Source of the DNA: Flavobacterium notoginsengisoli
Lineage (GTDB): Bacteria > Bacteroidota > Bacteroidia > Flavobacteriales > Flavobacteriaceae
Assembly: GCF_014207905.1 (NCBI RefSeq)
Contig: NZ_JACHLB010000006.1
Location: 248,001 to 312,000, forward strand
Reading direction: 5' to 3'
DNA length: 64,000 nt
The position numbers and the translations under genes were made by a program. Positions within the stretch are counted from its first letter, which is position 1. Each line of letters opens with the position of its first letter. Below the pieces are notes generated by a model, which worked only from the letters and a program-made list of their open reading frames with translations, did no database searches and was not told the origin of the DNA. Positions 34,069 to 42,570 of this stretch are shown here, piece by piece.

Positions 34069-36336
34069 TTATTGTACAAGTTCAACAATTGCTTCCTCAA
34101 CTTCTTGTGAAGGCTTGTTCGGTCTGAGTGCCAGCCATTGTAAACCTTCAACAATATACTTTGGTGCTTTCCAATCCGTTTTTTCCAATCCGTACTCTAA
34201 AGCGAAACCAGACTTATTCTTGTTGTCTGGCGCATTATCGTCAGCAAACTTCTCAATCTCTGAAATCGACGCTCCTGTTACTGCAAATAGATCGCGATTG
34301 GCTAAAATTAAAGCTTCTTCGAAACTTCTTCCGCATCCAATAAGCCCATCCTCTGGAATTTGATAAGCAATCCGTCGGGAACCTGCAACTTTTTGATCAG
34401 CTGTTTTAGCTAAGCAATCCGCCATTGGATAATAACCGGCTGTACCTGGTGCGAACCAATTTTTTATTCCTGCATTTGAACTATGTGTGCCTTCGCTTAC
34501 AATTGATCCTGGATATGAAGTTTTATTGTCCTTTACTGTGGAAACAACGGCATCAATGTCAGTGATAACGAGGCACCTCAGTTCTAAAAAGTCTAAAAAT
34601 TTATAAAAATGGTGTGCATAGGCACCACCAACTTCGATTACGCTAATGTATTGTGTCTCCAGTGTAGGACAGTCTTCGACGGACAACGTGGTTTCGTCCA
34701 AAGAAGCATTGTCAACTGCTTCTGCTGCCGTAATAGGAACTTCGTGAGTTGAAATCGCCTCGGGAGCGTTGGTGTCCTTTTCAGCTTCTTTCTCTGTATC
34801 CGGAAGCTGAGCTCGAATTTCTCTGGTCACAGTATCTTTTAGATCCTCTTCATCAATAACTATATCAGTTGAAGGATTTACAGTTAATTTGGCCTTCGTC
34901 AAAGCATCGCTTTTGCTAATTAGTAATGGCATCATTAGTCGCTCTGCAATACCTTCAATCAAAATGGCTTTATCTGCAAAGTAAAGATCACATTTTGTAA
35001 GAGTTAGATATTTGTGTAAAAATTCTTTGTCAACCTGCAGTTCATCAGCACGAAATTCTTTTCGCAGATCTTTTATTGTTGTTTCTCTTTGTTCATTATT
35101 GGAAGTTAGAAAATATCGTATAGCCTCAAATTCCGCTTCATTGGCAATATGAGTTGAGTGTGTAGTTACAACAAATTGTACGGGCCAAGGTTTTCCTTCA
35201 TTTAAAACATTTGAAAATTCTTCTGCAATTTCGTAAAGCTTCTTAATAAATATCTGCTGCATCTGTGGATGAAGGTGTGCTTCAGGCTCTTCAATAAAGA
35301 TTATGTCTAGACTATTGCTAACCGGTCTACTTTGATATTGACGAAAAAACTCAAATAATTGAAACAAAATATAAATTAGATTTCTTGATCCAAGGCCATT
35401 ATATGTTTCTGGCAAGAATAGGTTGTCGCCCTGATTGTATCTTATTTTGGTATGACTATCTAAGATGTTTGACACGTCGAGACGCGTTTCTGTACTTAGG
35501 TTTGGGTCGGCCAAACCAGGATAGCCAAATAGTGCTAACGCTGGAAGCAGTTTGTCAAGTTTTCCATTAAAATCTGTATCAACTTTTTCTTGAATTTCAT
35601 CTATAATAACTTGCAGTGCCTCTGACTTTTCTTTCATGTCTTCAGGTGCTGAATCAGATTTTGATGTTTTAAAAAGTTGCGACAATACTTTACCTAGTAC
35701 GTCCTTTTCTGAATGTGTCACATCATCAAGGCCACGCTGTGCATTGATGAAACCTGCTCCAATAACGGCTTTAAATTTAGAGTGATCCATTGCCGCAACA
35801 TTAGTTTCATCATTTGGATCTTGTGCAAATATCTTAGCTTCAAAAAGATTAGGAATTTTTTCTCGTAATGACTTAAGAAATGCCGCAATGCTTTCAGCAC
35901 TATCGTCAGTAGTTCCTTCAAATAAGTTATCTAATTTACCATCTTTCAAAGTGTATTGAACCAAGATAACGGCAGTGTTACTTGCTACGTTAAGATCGAT
36001 AATAAAATCACTTAGTGCGCCCAAGTCTTCAGCGTCAATAGGATATTCAATTGTAATTTTAATTTCAATTGAGGGAATATCAGCTCGAATTTCTTGATCA
36101 TTTGCACCGCTTAGCTTTTTCTGCAATGCAGATTTAAAACCTTCGATAGAAGAAATACTGAAATCAAAAAGCGAAAAAGTTGGGTTTTTATCCCCTATCA
36201 GCCTTCGGAAAATTTCGGTTAATGAGGTTTTTCCAGAATTGTTTCTACCTACCACGACGGTAGTGTAATCTTCTAAGCTAAGAACAACCTTCTTTAATAG
36301 CCTAAAATTTCCTATTTCTATTGTTTTAATCTTCAT
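34069..36336 (-). CDS. OLD-family ATPase/Toprim nuclease, GajA-like
   Basis: The 755-residue protein joins an ABC-type ATPase to a Toprim nuclease. Walker A is VVGRNNSGKTSL (residues 27-38) and Walker B IIFIEEPEAHLHPQMQ (near residue 348); FVVTTHSTHIANEAEF is the H-loop region. The Toprim shows FADKAILIEGIAERLMMPLL (near residue 455; catalytic Glu) and CLVITDIDAVV (near residue 590; DxD). The two Toprim halves are separated by an acidic, low-complexity insertion of roughly 90 residues. Class 2 OLD nucleases followed by a UvrD helicase define Gabija-type systems. GajA proper is nearer 580 residues, so this is an enlarged relative. Confidence 0.72.
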   Translation of the reverse strand: MKIKTIEIGNFRLLKKVVLSLEDYTTVVVGRNNSGKTSLTEIFRRLIGDKNPTFSLFDFSISSIEGFKSALQKKLSGANDQEIRADIPSIEIKITIEYPIDAEDLGALSDFIIDLNVASNTAVILVQYTLKDGKLDNLFEGTTDDSAESIAAFLKSLREKIPNLFEAKIFAQDPNDETNVAAMDHSKFKAVIGAGFINAQRGLDDVTHSEKDVLGKVLSQLFKTSKSDSAPEDMKEKSEALQVIIDEIQEKVDTDFNGKLDKLLPALALFGYPGLADPNLSTETRLDVSNILDSHTKIRYNQGDNLFLPETYNGLGSRNLIYILFQLFEFFRQYQSRPVSNSLDIIFIEEPEAHLHPQMQQIFIKKLYEIAEEFSNVLNEGKPWPVQFVVTTHSTHIANEAEFEAIRYFLTSNNEQRETTIKDLRKEFRADELQVDKEFLHKYLTLTKCDLYFADKAILIEGIAERLMMPLLISKSDALTKAKLTVNPSTDIVIDEEDLKDTVTREIRAQLPDTEKEAEKDTNAPEAISTHEVPITAAEAVDNASLDETTLSVEDCPTLETQYISVIEVGGAYAHHFYKFLDFLELRCLVITDIDAVVSTVKDNKTSYPGSIVSEGTHSSNAGIKNWFAPGTAGYYPMADCLAKTADQKVAGSRRIAYQIPEDGLIGCGRSFEEALILANRDLFAVTGASISEIEKFADDNAPDNKNKSGFALEYGLEKTDWKAPKYIVEGLQWLALRPNKPSQEVEEAIVELVQ

Positions 36337-36689
36337 TACGCAAACTTTCTTAAATCAGGTTACTATCTAGTCAAAGATACCTAAAATTTCAACAAAATGC
36401 TGTGCTAAAATAATCTTACAAGATCTCGATAAACATTAAGTACAGTTACACTAATTTAAAGATTAATGCTTATTAAAATTGAACTGTTTCGTATTTAGTA
36501 TTACATTGTGATCCTTTTGCTATTCCGGAGGTAGAATACGCACATTATAATGAGCAAAGCAACTTTGATTACATTGTAAAAAATATAAATTAATCATCCT
36601 GCCATTTTAACCATGGCAGGAATTATCCGTGGAGCTGATAAACGGTATTTAAAATTAACAACTTTAACATTTAATTTATTTTAACTTAT

Positions 36690-36702
36690 ACTTATAATAA
36701 GT
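36690..36702. promoter_or_regulatory. Candidate operator ACTTATAATAAGT
   Basis: A perfect 13-base inverted repeat (ACTTAT-A-ATAAGT) overlaps the first base of the -7 box of the copper cluster and is preceded by another ACTTAT. Position and symmetry suggest a repressor or activator site. No regulator gene lies nearby. Confidence 0.45.
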
Positions 36703-36709
36703 ACCTTTG
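36702..36709 (+). promoter_or_regulatory. Putative -7 box TACCTTTG of the copper cluster
   Basis: TACCTTTG is an exact TAnnTTTG match, 20 bases before the ATG at 36729. The -33 TTG is not clear, which could mean activator dependence. Confidence 0.6.
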
Positions 36710-36728
36710 TTGTATACATTTACTTCTC

Positions 36729-37100
36729 ATGAAAAGATTTTACATCATATTAATTGTTACCCTTGGCCTCTTCCTAGTGCCAACGGCAACTTTTGCATGT
36801 GGAAATCTTTCAAAGAAAGCTTCCTGTACTAAGGAAACTTCTAAAACCCATAATGAGGATTGCTGCTCAGAAGAAGGCAGTCATTCCAAAAAGGAAAACC
36901 ATGATGGATGCGGTCATAAATGTGGACATGCTTCATGCGGGTGTGCTTCAGTTTGTAATGGAGGTATCTCCTTTTTAAACGAACTAGAATTCAAAAACAA
37001 TACTTTGAGTCTTTTTTCTCAAAAACAAAAATTCTACAATTCAGAAACCTCAATTTTAACAGGTTTCTATTCTATCTGGCTTATACCTAAAATAAGCTAA
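36729..37100 (+). CDS. Secreted Cys/His-rich putative metal-binding protein
   Basis: The 123-residue protein has a signal peptide (MKRFYIILIVTLGLFLVPTA, cleavage near FACG). A 60-residue core is crowded with metal ligands: CGNLSKKASC, EDCCSEEGSHSKKENHDGCG and HKCGHASCGCASVCNGG. The spacing is unlike zinc fingers and resembles metallothionein-like or CopZ-like periplasmic buffers. The C-terminal 50 residues lack Cys. It is the first gene after the putative copper promoter. A Cu(I) buffering role is inference from composition and context. Confidence 0.65.
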   Translation: MKRFYIILIVTLGLFLVPTATFACGNLSKKASCTKETSKTHNEDCCSEEGSHSKKENHDGCGHKCGHASCGCASVCNGGISFLNELEFKNNTLSLFSQKQKFYNSETSILTGFYSIWLIPKIS

Positions 37101-37253
37101 AAACCTTTTTTGATAGCCATACGTGTGTCAAAAAAGGAAGGCATTTGCTTTTCATTTATTTTAATTTTTCGCTTATATAGAATAATAGTCTATACACCTC
37201 GTATATACAATTATTTCTCATAAGGCTACATTCACTTCTAAATACATTTTAAA

Positions 37254-38108
37254 ATGAAATCAATTCAAAAAGGATTGATGGCAATTACAATATTGCTATC
37301 AGTCATAGTGTATGGCGCACCTATAAAAAATGCCAAAACCGTAAACACAAAAATTTATGGTAATTGTCTAATGTGCAAAACTGCTATTGAAAAAGCAGGA
37401 AACATCAAAAATATTGCTTTGGTAAACTGGGATGAGAACACCAAAATTGCGGCCATTACCTACGACCAGAAGAAAACAAATCAGGATGAGATCCTTAAAC
37501 GAATTGCCTTAGCGGGATATGACAGTGAGCAATTCTTATCTCCTGCCGAAGCATATGCAAAACTTCCACAATGCTGCCAATATGAAAGAACAAATAAGAT
37601 GGCTGTCCCAATCAAAGAATCAAAAATGGATATGGAGAAAATGGATCATTCCCAGCATACAACCGCAGTTCTTCCAGATGCACAACAAGACAGTCCATTT
37701 AAAACAATTTTCGACAACTACTTTGAGTTAAAAGATGCTTTAGTGAAAACAGATGCCAAGACTACTGCAATCAAATCTAAAGAGCTTCTTACTGCAATCA
37801 ATGCTGTTAAAATGGACAACCTAAAACCTAAAGAACATACTGCATGGATGAATGTAATGAAAAGTTTAGCTACAGATGCAAAAAACATTTCTGAAACCCA
37901 GGATATTAAGAAACAAAGAGAATCCTTTAAAAGCTTATCTAAAAACACTTATGATCTTATAAAAACTACCAATCAGCCACAACCAGTTTATTATAATCAT
38001 TGCCCAATGGTTGATGCGAATTGGCTGAGCAAAGAAAGTGGTATCAAGAATCCGTATTACGGTTCCCAGATGCTAAGCTGTGGATCAACTATAGAAACAA
38101 TCAAATAA
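37254..38108 (+). CDS. Secreted HMA-like + DUF3347 protein
   Basis: The 284-residue protein has a signal peptide (GLMAITILLSVIVYGAPIK). An HMA-like domain follows with KIYGNCLMCKTAIEKAGNIK (CxxC near residues 38-41), like the metal-binding ferredoxin fold of CopZ. A His/Met-rich linker contains MDMEKMDHSQHTT. The DUF3347 domain (about residues 150-284) ends HCPMVDANWLSKESGIKNPY and YGSQMLSCGS. DUF3347 domains occur with copper-export genes in Bacteroidota, and their conserved CPM...CG residues suggest metal binding. It probably captures periplasmic Cu and passes it to the CusABC pump. Confidence 0.8.
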   Translation: MKSIQKGLMAITILLSVIVYGAPIKNAKTVNTKIYGNCLMCKTAIEKAGNIKNIALVNWDENTKIAAITYDQKKTNQDEILKRIALAGYDSEQFLSPAEAYAKLPQCCQYERTNKMAVPIKESKMDMEKMDHSQHTTAVLPDAQQDSPFKTIFDNYFELKDALVKTDAKTTAIKSKELLTAINAVKMDNLKPKEHTAWMNVMKSLATDAKNISETQDIKKQRESFKSLSKNTYDLIKTTNQPQPVYYNHCPMVDANWLSKESGIKNPYYGSQMLSCGSTIETIK

Positions 38109-38121
38109 TCCCAAATCAAAA

Positions 38122-39192
38122 ATGAAAAATATAATTACAGGTACTTCAATCCTTGGAGCATTAATCTTAGGAACCCTATGGCTGTCTTCTTGCAGTAAAT
38201 CAGATGATATGAATATGTCCGATCCAAAATTGAATATAAACTATCCTGCCGCATATGTGGTCAATGGTCAGGACGGCACAATTTCAGTAATCAAATTGGC
38301 AACCAATGAAGTTACAGAGACCGTCAGCCTTATGGGGACCGGAACCGATATGATCATGTGGCCGCACCACATTTCTTTACATTCTAATCACCTGGCCATT
38401 GGCGTGCCCGGAATGGACTTCTCTGCCGGTCATACTGCCGGCATGGAAGGAATGACAGGTAAACTCCTAGTAATTGATGCCGTCAATGGAACAACTGTAA
38501 AAAACATTAACCTGCCAATGATGAACCATAACACGATCTACAGTCCAAATGGTTTAGAAATTTGGGTACCTCAAATGGACATGAATGGAAAAGTTCTGGT
38601 TTATGATGCATTAACATACACATTGAAAAATACCATTGCAGTGGGCATGATGCCTGCTGAGCTTACCTTTTCTTCTGACGGGACTAAGGCTTATGTTGCT
38701 AATGGAGATGATAATACTGTGTCAGTTATAAATACGACAAGCAAACAAGTTACAGCCACTGTTGCTGTAGGGAACAACCCTGTGGGTGCTTGGACAGGAA
38801 GTGATGCCAGAATGTATGTTGATAATGAAGACGGGCAATCTATCTCGGTAATCAATGTGGCAACGGATGCTGTAGATCAAACAATTGATTTAGGATTTAT
38901 GCCTGGAATAGCGTCTCATAATGGTAGTAAGAAAGAACTTTGGGTAAGCGATCCAGTTAATGCAAAAGTACATTATTGGACTTGGGACCAGACTATGATG
39001 ATGTGGATGCATGGAGGTGTATTTACTACTGGCGCTGGTGCCCATGCAATAACATTTACAGCGGATGGCAATACAGCATATGTGACCAATCAGACAGCCA
39101 ATACAGTCTCTGTAGTCAATGTATCAAATCACACTGTCTCTAAAACCATTAATGTAGGCCGAAAACCCAACGGGTTGGTGCTAAAAATGTAA
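38122..39192 (+). CDS. YncE-type beta-propeller lipoprotein
   Basis: The 356-residue protein begins with a lipoprotein signal (LGTLWLSSCSKS, Cys near residue 28). The rest is a run of YVTN/YncE beta-propeller blades: YVVNGQDGTISVIKLATNEV, YVANGDDNTVSVINTTSKQV, YVDNEDGQSISVINVATDAV and YVTNQTANTVSVVNVSNHTV. A Met/His-rich stretch (MIMWPHHISLHSN, GMDFSAGHTAGMEGM, MMMWMHGG) points to Cu(I) contact. It lies 13 bases after the HMA-DUF3347 gene in the same operon. It may be a periplasmic sensor or scaffold; the function is unknown. Confidence 0.8.
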   Translation: MKNIITGTSILGALILGTLWLSSCSKSDDMNMSDPKLNINYPAAYVVNGQDGTISVIKLATNEVTETVSLMGTGTDMIMWPHHISLHSNHLAIGVPGMDFSAGHTAGMEGMTGKLLVIDAVNGTTVKNINLPMMNHNTIYSPNGLEIWVPQMDMNGKVLVYDALTYTLKNTIAVGMMPAELTFSSDGTKAYVANGDDNTVSVINTTSKQVTATVAVGNNPVGAWTGSDARMYVDNEDGQSISVINVATDAVDQTIDLGFMPGIASHNGSKKELWVSDPVNAKVHYWTWDQTMMMWMHGGVFTTGAGAHAITFTADGNTAYVTNQTANTVSVVNVSNHTVSKTINVGRKPNGLVLKM

Positions 39193-39329
39193 ATCCTATC
39201 CTAAAAAGGTCTTCAAAATGCCAACTGGAGATTGAATTTGCACAATCAAAAAAAGAATAATTCGTATAACACTCAAATAAAAGAATGTTGGACAAAACAA
39301 CATTTATAAGAGATCAAAAACTAAAAAAA

Positions 39330-40022
39330 ATGAAAAAAATAATTTTCTCAACCCTTGTAATGGTAATTGTACTTGCAGCCTGTAATTCAAAAAACAAAGA
39401 AACTACAACGCCTGAAGCTACTTCCGGGACCACTCAGAATGATTCACAATTGTACGCCTGTTCCATGCATCCTGAAGTTACAGGAAAAAAAGGAGACAAA
39501 TGTTCCAAATGCGGAATGGAATTAACCGAGCCAGTAAAGGAAATTACTGAAAAAAGTGCAGAGGTAAAAACAACTCAAGCTGCTCAAGCAACATTTTCTA
39601 TAAACGAAATTGTGAGCAATTATCTAACTTTAAAAAATGCATTAACCAAAGATGATACAAAAGGAGCTGCAAATGCCGGACAAGCATTGTATGCAATTTT
39701 TAATAATGTAAATCCCAATTCAATAGATGCGAAATTAAAGTCAGAATATCTTGACATTGCTGATGATGCTAAAGAACACGCAGAACATATTGGAGCTAAC
39801 GGTGGAAATATCGAACACCAAAGAGAGCATTTTGCCATGTTAAGTAAAGACTTGAATGATTTGATAAAATCTTTCAAATCAGAGCAAAAATTGTATCAAG
39901 ATTTTTGCCCTATGTATGATGGTGGGAAAGGAGCTATTTGGATAAGCGAAACTAAGGAAATCAAGAATCCATATCAAGGAAAAAAAATGCTAACCTGTGG
40001 TTCTATGAAAAAAGAACTGTAG
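39330..40022 (+). CDS. Lipoprotein with HMBD and DUF3347 domains
   Basis: I use ATG 39330 (MKKIIFSTLVMVIVLAACNS), which gives a canonical lipobox LAAC; an upstream frame start at 39285 only adds leader. The 230-residue protein has one HMBD (heavy-metal-binding) module, YACSMHPEVTGKKGDKCSKC (Cys, Met, His and two Cys) near residue 40. DUF3347 follows, with YLDIADDAKEHAEHIGANGG, DFCPMYDGGKGAIWISETKE and MLTCGSMKK. Its DUF3347 part is nearly identical in places to the next gene (40271), a recent tandem duplication with gain or loss of the HMBD. It is probably a membrane-tethered copper carrier. Confidence 0.82.
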   Translation: MKKIIFSTLVMVIVLAACNSKNKETTTPEATSGTTQNDSQLYACSMHPEVTGKKGDKCSKCGMELTEPVKEITEKSAEVKTTQAAQATFSINEIVSNYLTLKNALTKDDTKGAANAGQALYAIFNNVNPNSIDAKLKSEYLDIADDAKEHAEHIGANGGNIEHQREHFAMLSKDLNDLIKSFKSEQKLYQDFCPMYDGGKGAIWISETKEIKNPYQGKKMLTCGSMKKEL

Positions 40023-40270
40023 GACAGTTAACTACTTACTTATAAATATATCGGGTTATTTACATAATAACCAATCAATGTTCCGGTGACTACTGATGTT
40101 CCGAATTTATTGAAATGGAAAAAATGCATCTAATTTTTTAGACTGCCCTTTGATCCGTTCTTTAACCAAATAGTCACTGATGATATGTGTTTTCATGTAA
40201 GTAAGTTGATATACATATTTTCAGAAACATCAATAGTACCCTTTTTTTAAACAATTAAAATTAAATAAAA

Positions 40271-40783
40271 ATGAAAAATGTAATTCTTTCAGCCATAGTT
40301 ATGGTATTTGTAATGGTTTCTGGTAATGCACAAAGTAAAAAAACAGAGACTAAATTTTCAACTGAACAAATTGTAGCAAATTATTTAGCATTAAAAAATG
40401 CACTTGCAAAAGATGACACCAACGGAGCTGCTAAAGCTGGAAAAGCATTGTATGCGACTTTCAAAAGCGTAAATATAAAATCGATAGATCCAAAATCCAA
40501 AGCAGCATATCTTGATATAGCCGACGATGCCAAAGAGCACGCAGAACATATTGGGGCTAATGGTGGTAATATCGAGCATCAAAGAGAGCATTTTGCCCTA
40601 CTGAGTAAAGACGTAAATGATTTGATCAAAACTTTTGGAGCTGCAAAAACACTATACCAGGATTCTTGTCCTATGTATGATGGTGGAAAAGGAGCTATCT
40701 GGATTAGTGAAACAAAAGAGATAAAAAACCCTTACTATGGTTCCAAAATGCTTACCTGCGGTTCAATGAAAAAACAATTGTAA
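40271..40783 (+). CDS. Secreted stand-alone DUF3347 protein
   Basis: The 170-residue protein has a signal peptide (MKNVILSAIVMVFVMVSGNA, cleavage near QS). A DUF3347 domain of about 145 residues follows: QIVANYLALKNALAKDDTNG, DDAKEHAEHIGANGGNIEHQ, SCPMYDGGKGAIWISETKEI and MLTCGSMKKQ. It is a close paralogue of the preceding lipoprotein without the HMBD and lipobox, so one copy is tethered and the other soluble. About 250 bases upstream show no ORF and may hold its promoter. It is followed at once by the haem-binding-domain gene. Confidence 0.82.
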   Translation: MKNVILSAIVMVFVMVSGNAQSKKTETKFSTEQIVANYLALKNALAKDDTNGAAKAGKALYATFKSVNIKSIDPKSKAAYLDIADDAKEHAEHIGANGGNIEHQREHFALLSKDVNDLIKTFGAAKTLYQDSCPMYDGGKGAIWISETKEIKNPYYGSKMLTCGSMKKQL

Positions 40784-40784
40784 A

Positions 40785-41255
40785 ATGAAACGATTCATCA
40801 GAAAGATTCTTTTTATTGGGTTAATTATTTTTCTACTGATGCAATTGTATCAGCCTGCCCGAAATTCCGATTACGGGCAGGTTTTACCAATTCACATTTC
40901 GAGAGTCTATCCCATTCCCAAGAATGTACAAAAGATTCTTCAGACTTCCTGTTATGATTGTCACAGCAACAACACGCAATATCCATGGTACTCCTACATA
41001 CAGCCGGCACGTACTTTCATGGAGGGACACATTACTAAGGGTAAAGAAAATTTGAATTTTAGCCAATGGGGAAGTTATTCCAAACGAAAACAGGAAAATA
41101 AATTAGACCGAATTGCCAAGCAGATAAAAGCCAACGAAATGCCTTTGGCTTCCTATACGCTGATCCATAAAAATGCAGTGCTGAATAATGTTCAGAAAGA
41201 ACAACTGCTCAATTGGATTGAAAAAGTAAGCGATAGTCTTGCACAAATAAATTAA
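40785..41255 (+). CDS. Haem-binding-domain (c-type) protein
   Basis: The 156-residue protein has an N-terminal membrane anchor or signal (FIRKILFIGLIIFLLMQLYQ). A single CxxCH haem motif, SCYDCHSNNTQYPWYSYIQP, lies near residue 55. The layout (CYDCHSN-x-T-x-YPWY, then WGSYSKRKQENKLDRI and NEMPLASYTLIHKNA) is the Bacteroidota haem-binding domain often found with metal resistance. It could relay electrons to oxidise Cu(I) or support a periplasmic oxidase. It begins one base after the DUF3347 gene and ends four bases before cusA. Confidence 0.85.
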   Translation: MKRFIRKILFIGLIIFLLMQLYQPARNSDYGQVLPIHISRVYPIPKNVQKILQTSCYDCHSNNTQYPWYSYIQPARTFMEGHITKGKENLNFSQWGSYSKRKQENKLDRIAKQIKANEMPLASYTLIHKNAVLNNVQKEQLLNWIEKVSDSLAQIN

Positions 41256-41259
41256 ATCT

Positions 41260-42570
41260 ATGGTACACAAATTAATAGAATGGTCGCTGCGAAACCGTTA
41301 TATCGTTTTACTATTATCGGCAGGAATATTTGTATGGGGTATCATCTCTATTCAAAAAAATCCTATTGATGCTATTCCCGATTTATCTGAAAATCAGGTA
41401 ATCGTATTCACAGAATGGATGGGACGTGCTCCACAGCTCGTTGAAGACCAGATCACCTATCCCTTGGTTACCAACCTTCAGGGATTGCCCAAAATTAAAT
41501 ATGTAAGAGCTGCTTCCATGTTTGGTATGAGTTTTATCTATGTCATTTTTGAAGATGATGTTGATGTATACTGGGCAAGATCAAGAGTACTGGAAAGGCT
41601 CAGTACTATTAGCAGCACCCTGCCCAAAGGAGTTGCCCCGCAATTAGGACCCGATGGAACTGGGGTTGGGCATATACTCTGGTATACTTTGGAGGCACCC
41701 GGTATTGACCTTGGCGAACAAAGAGCGCTACAGGACTGGTACGTCAAGTTTGCTTTGCAAAATGTTCCCGGAGTGAGTGAAATTGCTTCTTTTGGAGGAT
41801 TTCAAAAAGAATACCAGGTTACCATTGATCCAAACAAACTGCTATATTATAAGCTGTCTGTCCCAGAGGTTATAAGTGCTGTACGTGCCAATAATAATGA
41901 AAGCGGCGGAAGAAAATTCGACATGAGTGATATTGGCTATATCATTAAGACATCCGGTTATCTGAAATCCATCAAAGAGATTGAGGATATTCCACTGAAA
42001 AACCAAAATGGCATTCCTATAAAAGTCAGCGATATAGGAACTGTTCAGATGAGCGGGGAAACCCGATTGGGAATCTTTGATCATAATGGCACTGGCGAAG
42101 TCGTTGGCGGTATAGTAGTGATGCGTTATGGTGAAAACGCAGATGCTGTAATTGATAATGTGAAAGAAAAAATGAAGGAAGTTGCGAAAGGGCTTCCAAA
42201 AGGGGTAAAATTCAATATTGTATATGACCGGGGACATCTGATTAAAGAATCTATTGATTCGGTGAAGCGTACCTTAATTGAAGAAATGCTTGTAGTGTCC
42301 CTTATCGTTATTATTTTTCTTTTTCACTGGCGTAGTGCATTAAGTATTATCATCCAGATACCAATTACAATTGCAGCAAGTTTCATACTGCTCAATGCCT
42401 TTGACATATCCTCCAACATTATGTCCCTTACCGGTATAGCACTTGCCATTGGAGTAATAGTTGACAACGGTATTATTATGAGTGAAAATGCCTACCAGCA
42501 TCTCTCACAACGGTATGCACAATGGGAATCTGAACAAAAAAATGAAACAAACTCTGATGAAAAGAATTAA
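41260..42570 (+). CDS. cusA: CusA/CzcA-type RND efflux permease, N-terminal part (frameshifted)
   Basis: These 436 residues are the first part of a heavy-metal RND pump. LIEWSLRNRYIVLLLSAGIF is TM1, and IDAIPDLSENQVIVFTEWMG, LGPDGTGVGHILWYTLEAPG and VPGVSEIASFGGFQKEYQVT are CusA/CzcA hallmarks. The TM2-TM4 region includes IALAIGVIVDNGIIMSENAY. The frame then reads YAQWESEQKNETNSDEKN and stops. The natural continuation (ISEEERLKIIEKSSKQ) lies in the +1 frame from 42542. The shift falls at a run of seven A's (42536-42542). A complete pump needs about 1,080 residues, so this part alone should not transport. Confidence 0.9.
   Translation: MVHKLIEWSLRNRYIVLLLSAGIFVWGIISIQKNPIDAIPDLSENQVIVFTEWMGRAPQLVEDQITYPLVTNLQGLPKIKYVRAASMFGMSFIYVIFEDDVDVYWARSRVLERLSTISSTLPKGVAPQLGPDGTGVGHILWYTLEAPGIDLGEQRALQDWYVKFALQNVPGVSEIASFGGFQKEYQVTIDPNKLLYYKLSVPEVISAVRANNNESGGRKFDMSDIGYIIKTSGYLKSIKEIEDIPLKNQNGIPIKVSDIGTVQMSGETRLGIFDHNGTGEVVGGIVVMRYGENADAVIDNVKEKMKEVAKGLPKGVKFNIVYDRGHLIKESIDSVKRTLIEEMLVVSLIVIIFLFHWRSALSIIIQIPITIAASFILLNAFDISSNIMSLTGIALAIGVIVDNGIIMSENAYQHLSQRYAQWESEQKNETNSDEKN
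42536..42542 (+). other. A7 tract at the cusA frame change
   Basis: Frame 1 reads CAA AAA AAT GAA and stops at 42568. The other frame reads AAA AAA ATG AAA and continues. Six A's instead of seven would restore one continuous CusA. The tract could be a mutation, an assembly homopolymer error, or a slippage site for polymerase. Confidence 0.8.

Larger units (their letters stand above)
36337..36728. other. Intergenic region between the Gabija-like and copper clusters
   Basis: The 392-base divergent gap is AT-rich. It contains an inverted pair CTGCCATTTT/AACCATGGCAG-like near 36598-36618 (TGCCA...TGGCA). The last 60 bases carry the copper-cluster promoter described separately. No ORF is supported. 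Confidence 0.5.

Noticed and set aside
41842..42237. 131-codon minus-strand frame opposite cusA
   Set aside because: It is antisense to conserved RND protein and has no domain or start context.
42536..42570. Programmed ribosomal frameshift in cusA
   Set aside because: The A7 tract could slip, but the needed change is +1 (or -2), no downstream pseudoknot was identified, and RND pumps are not known to use it. Mutation or homopolymer error is simpler.
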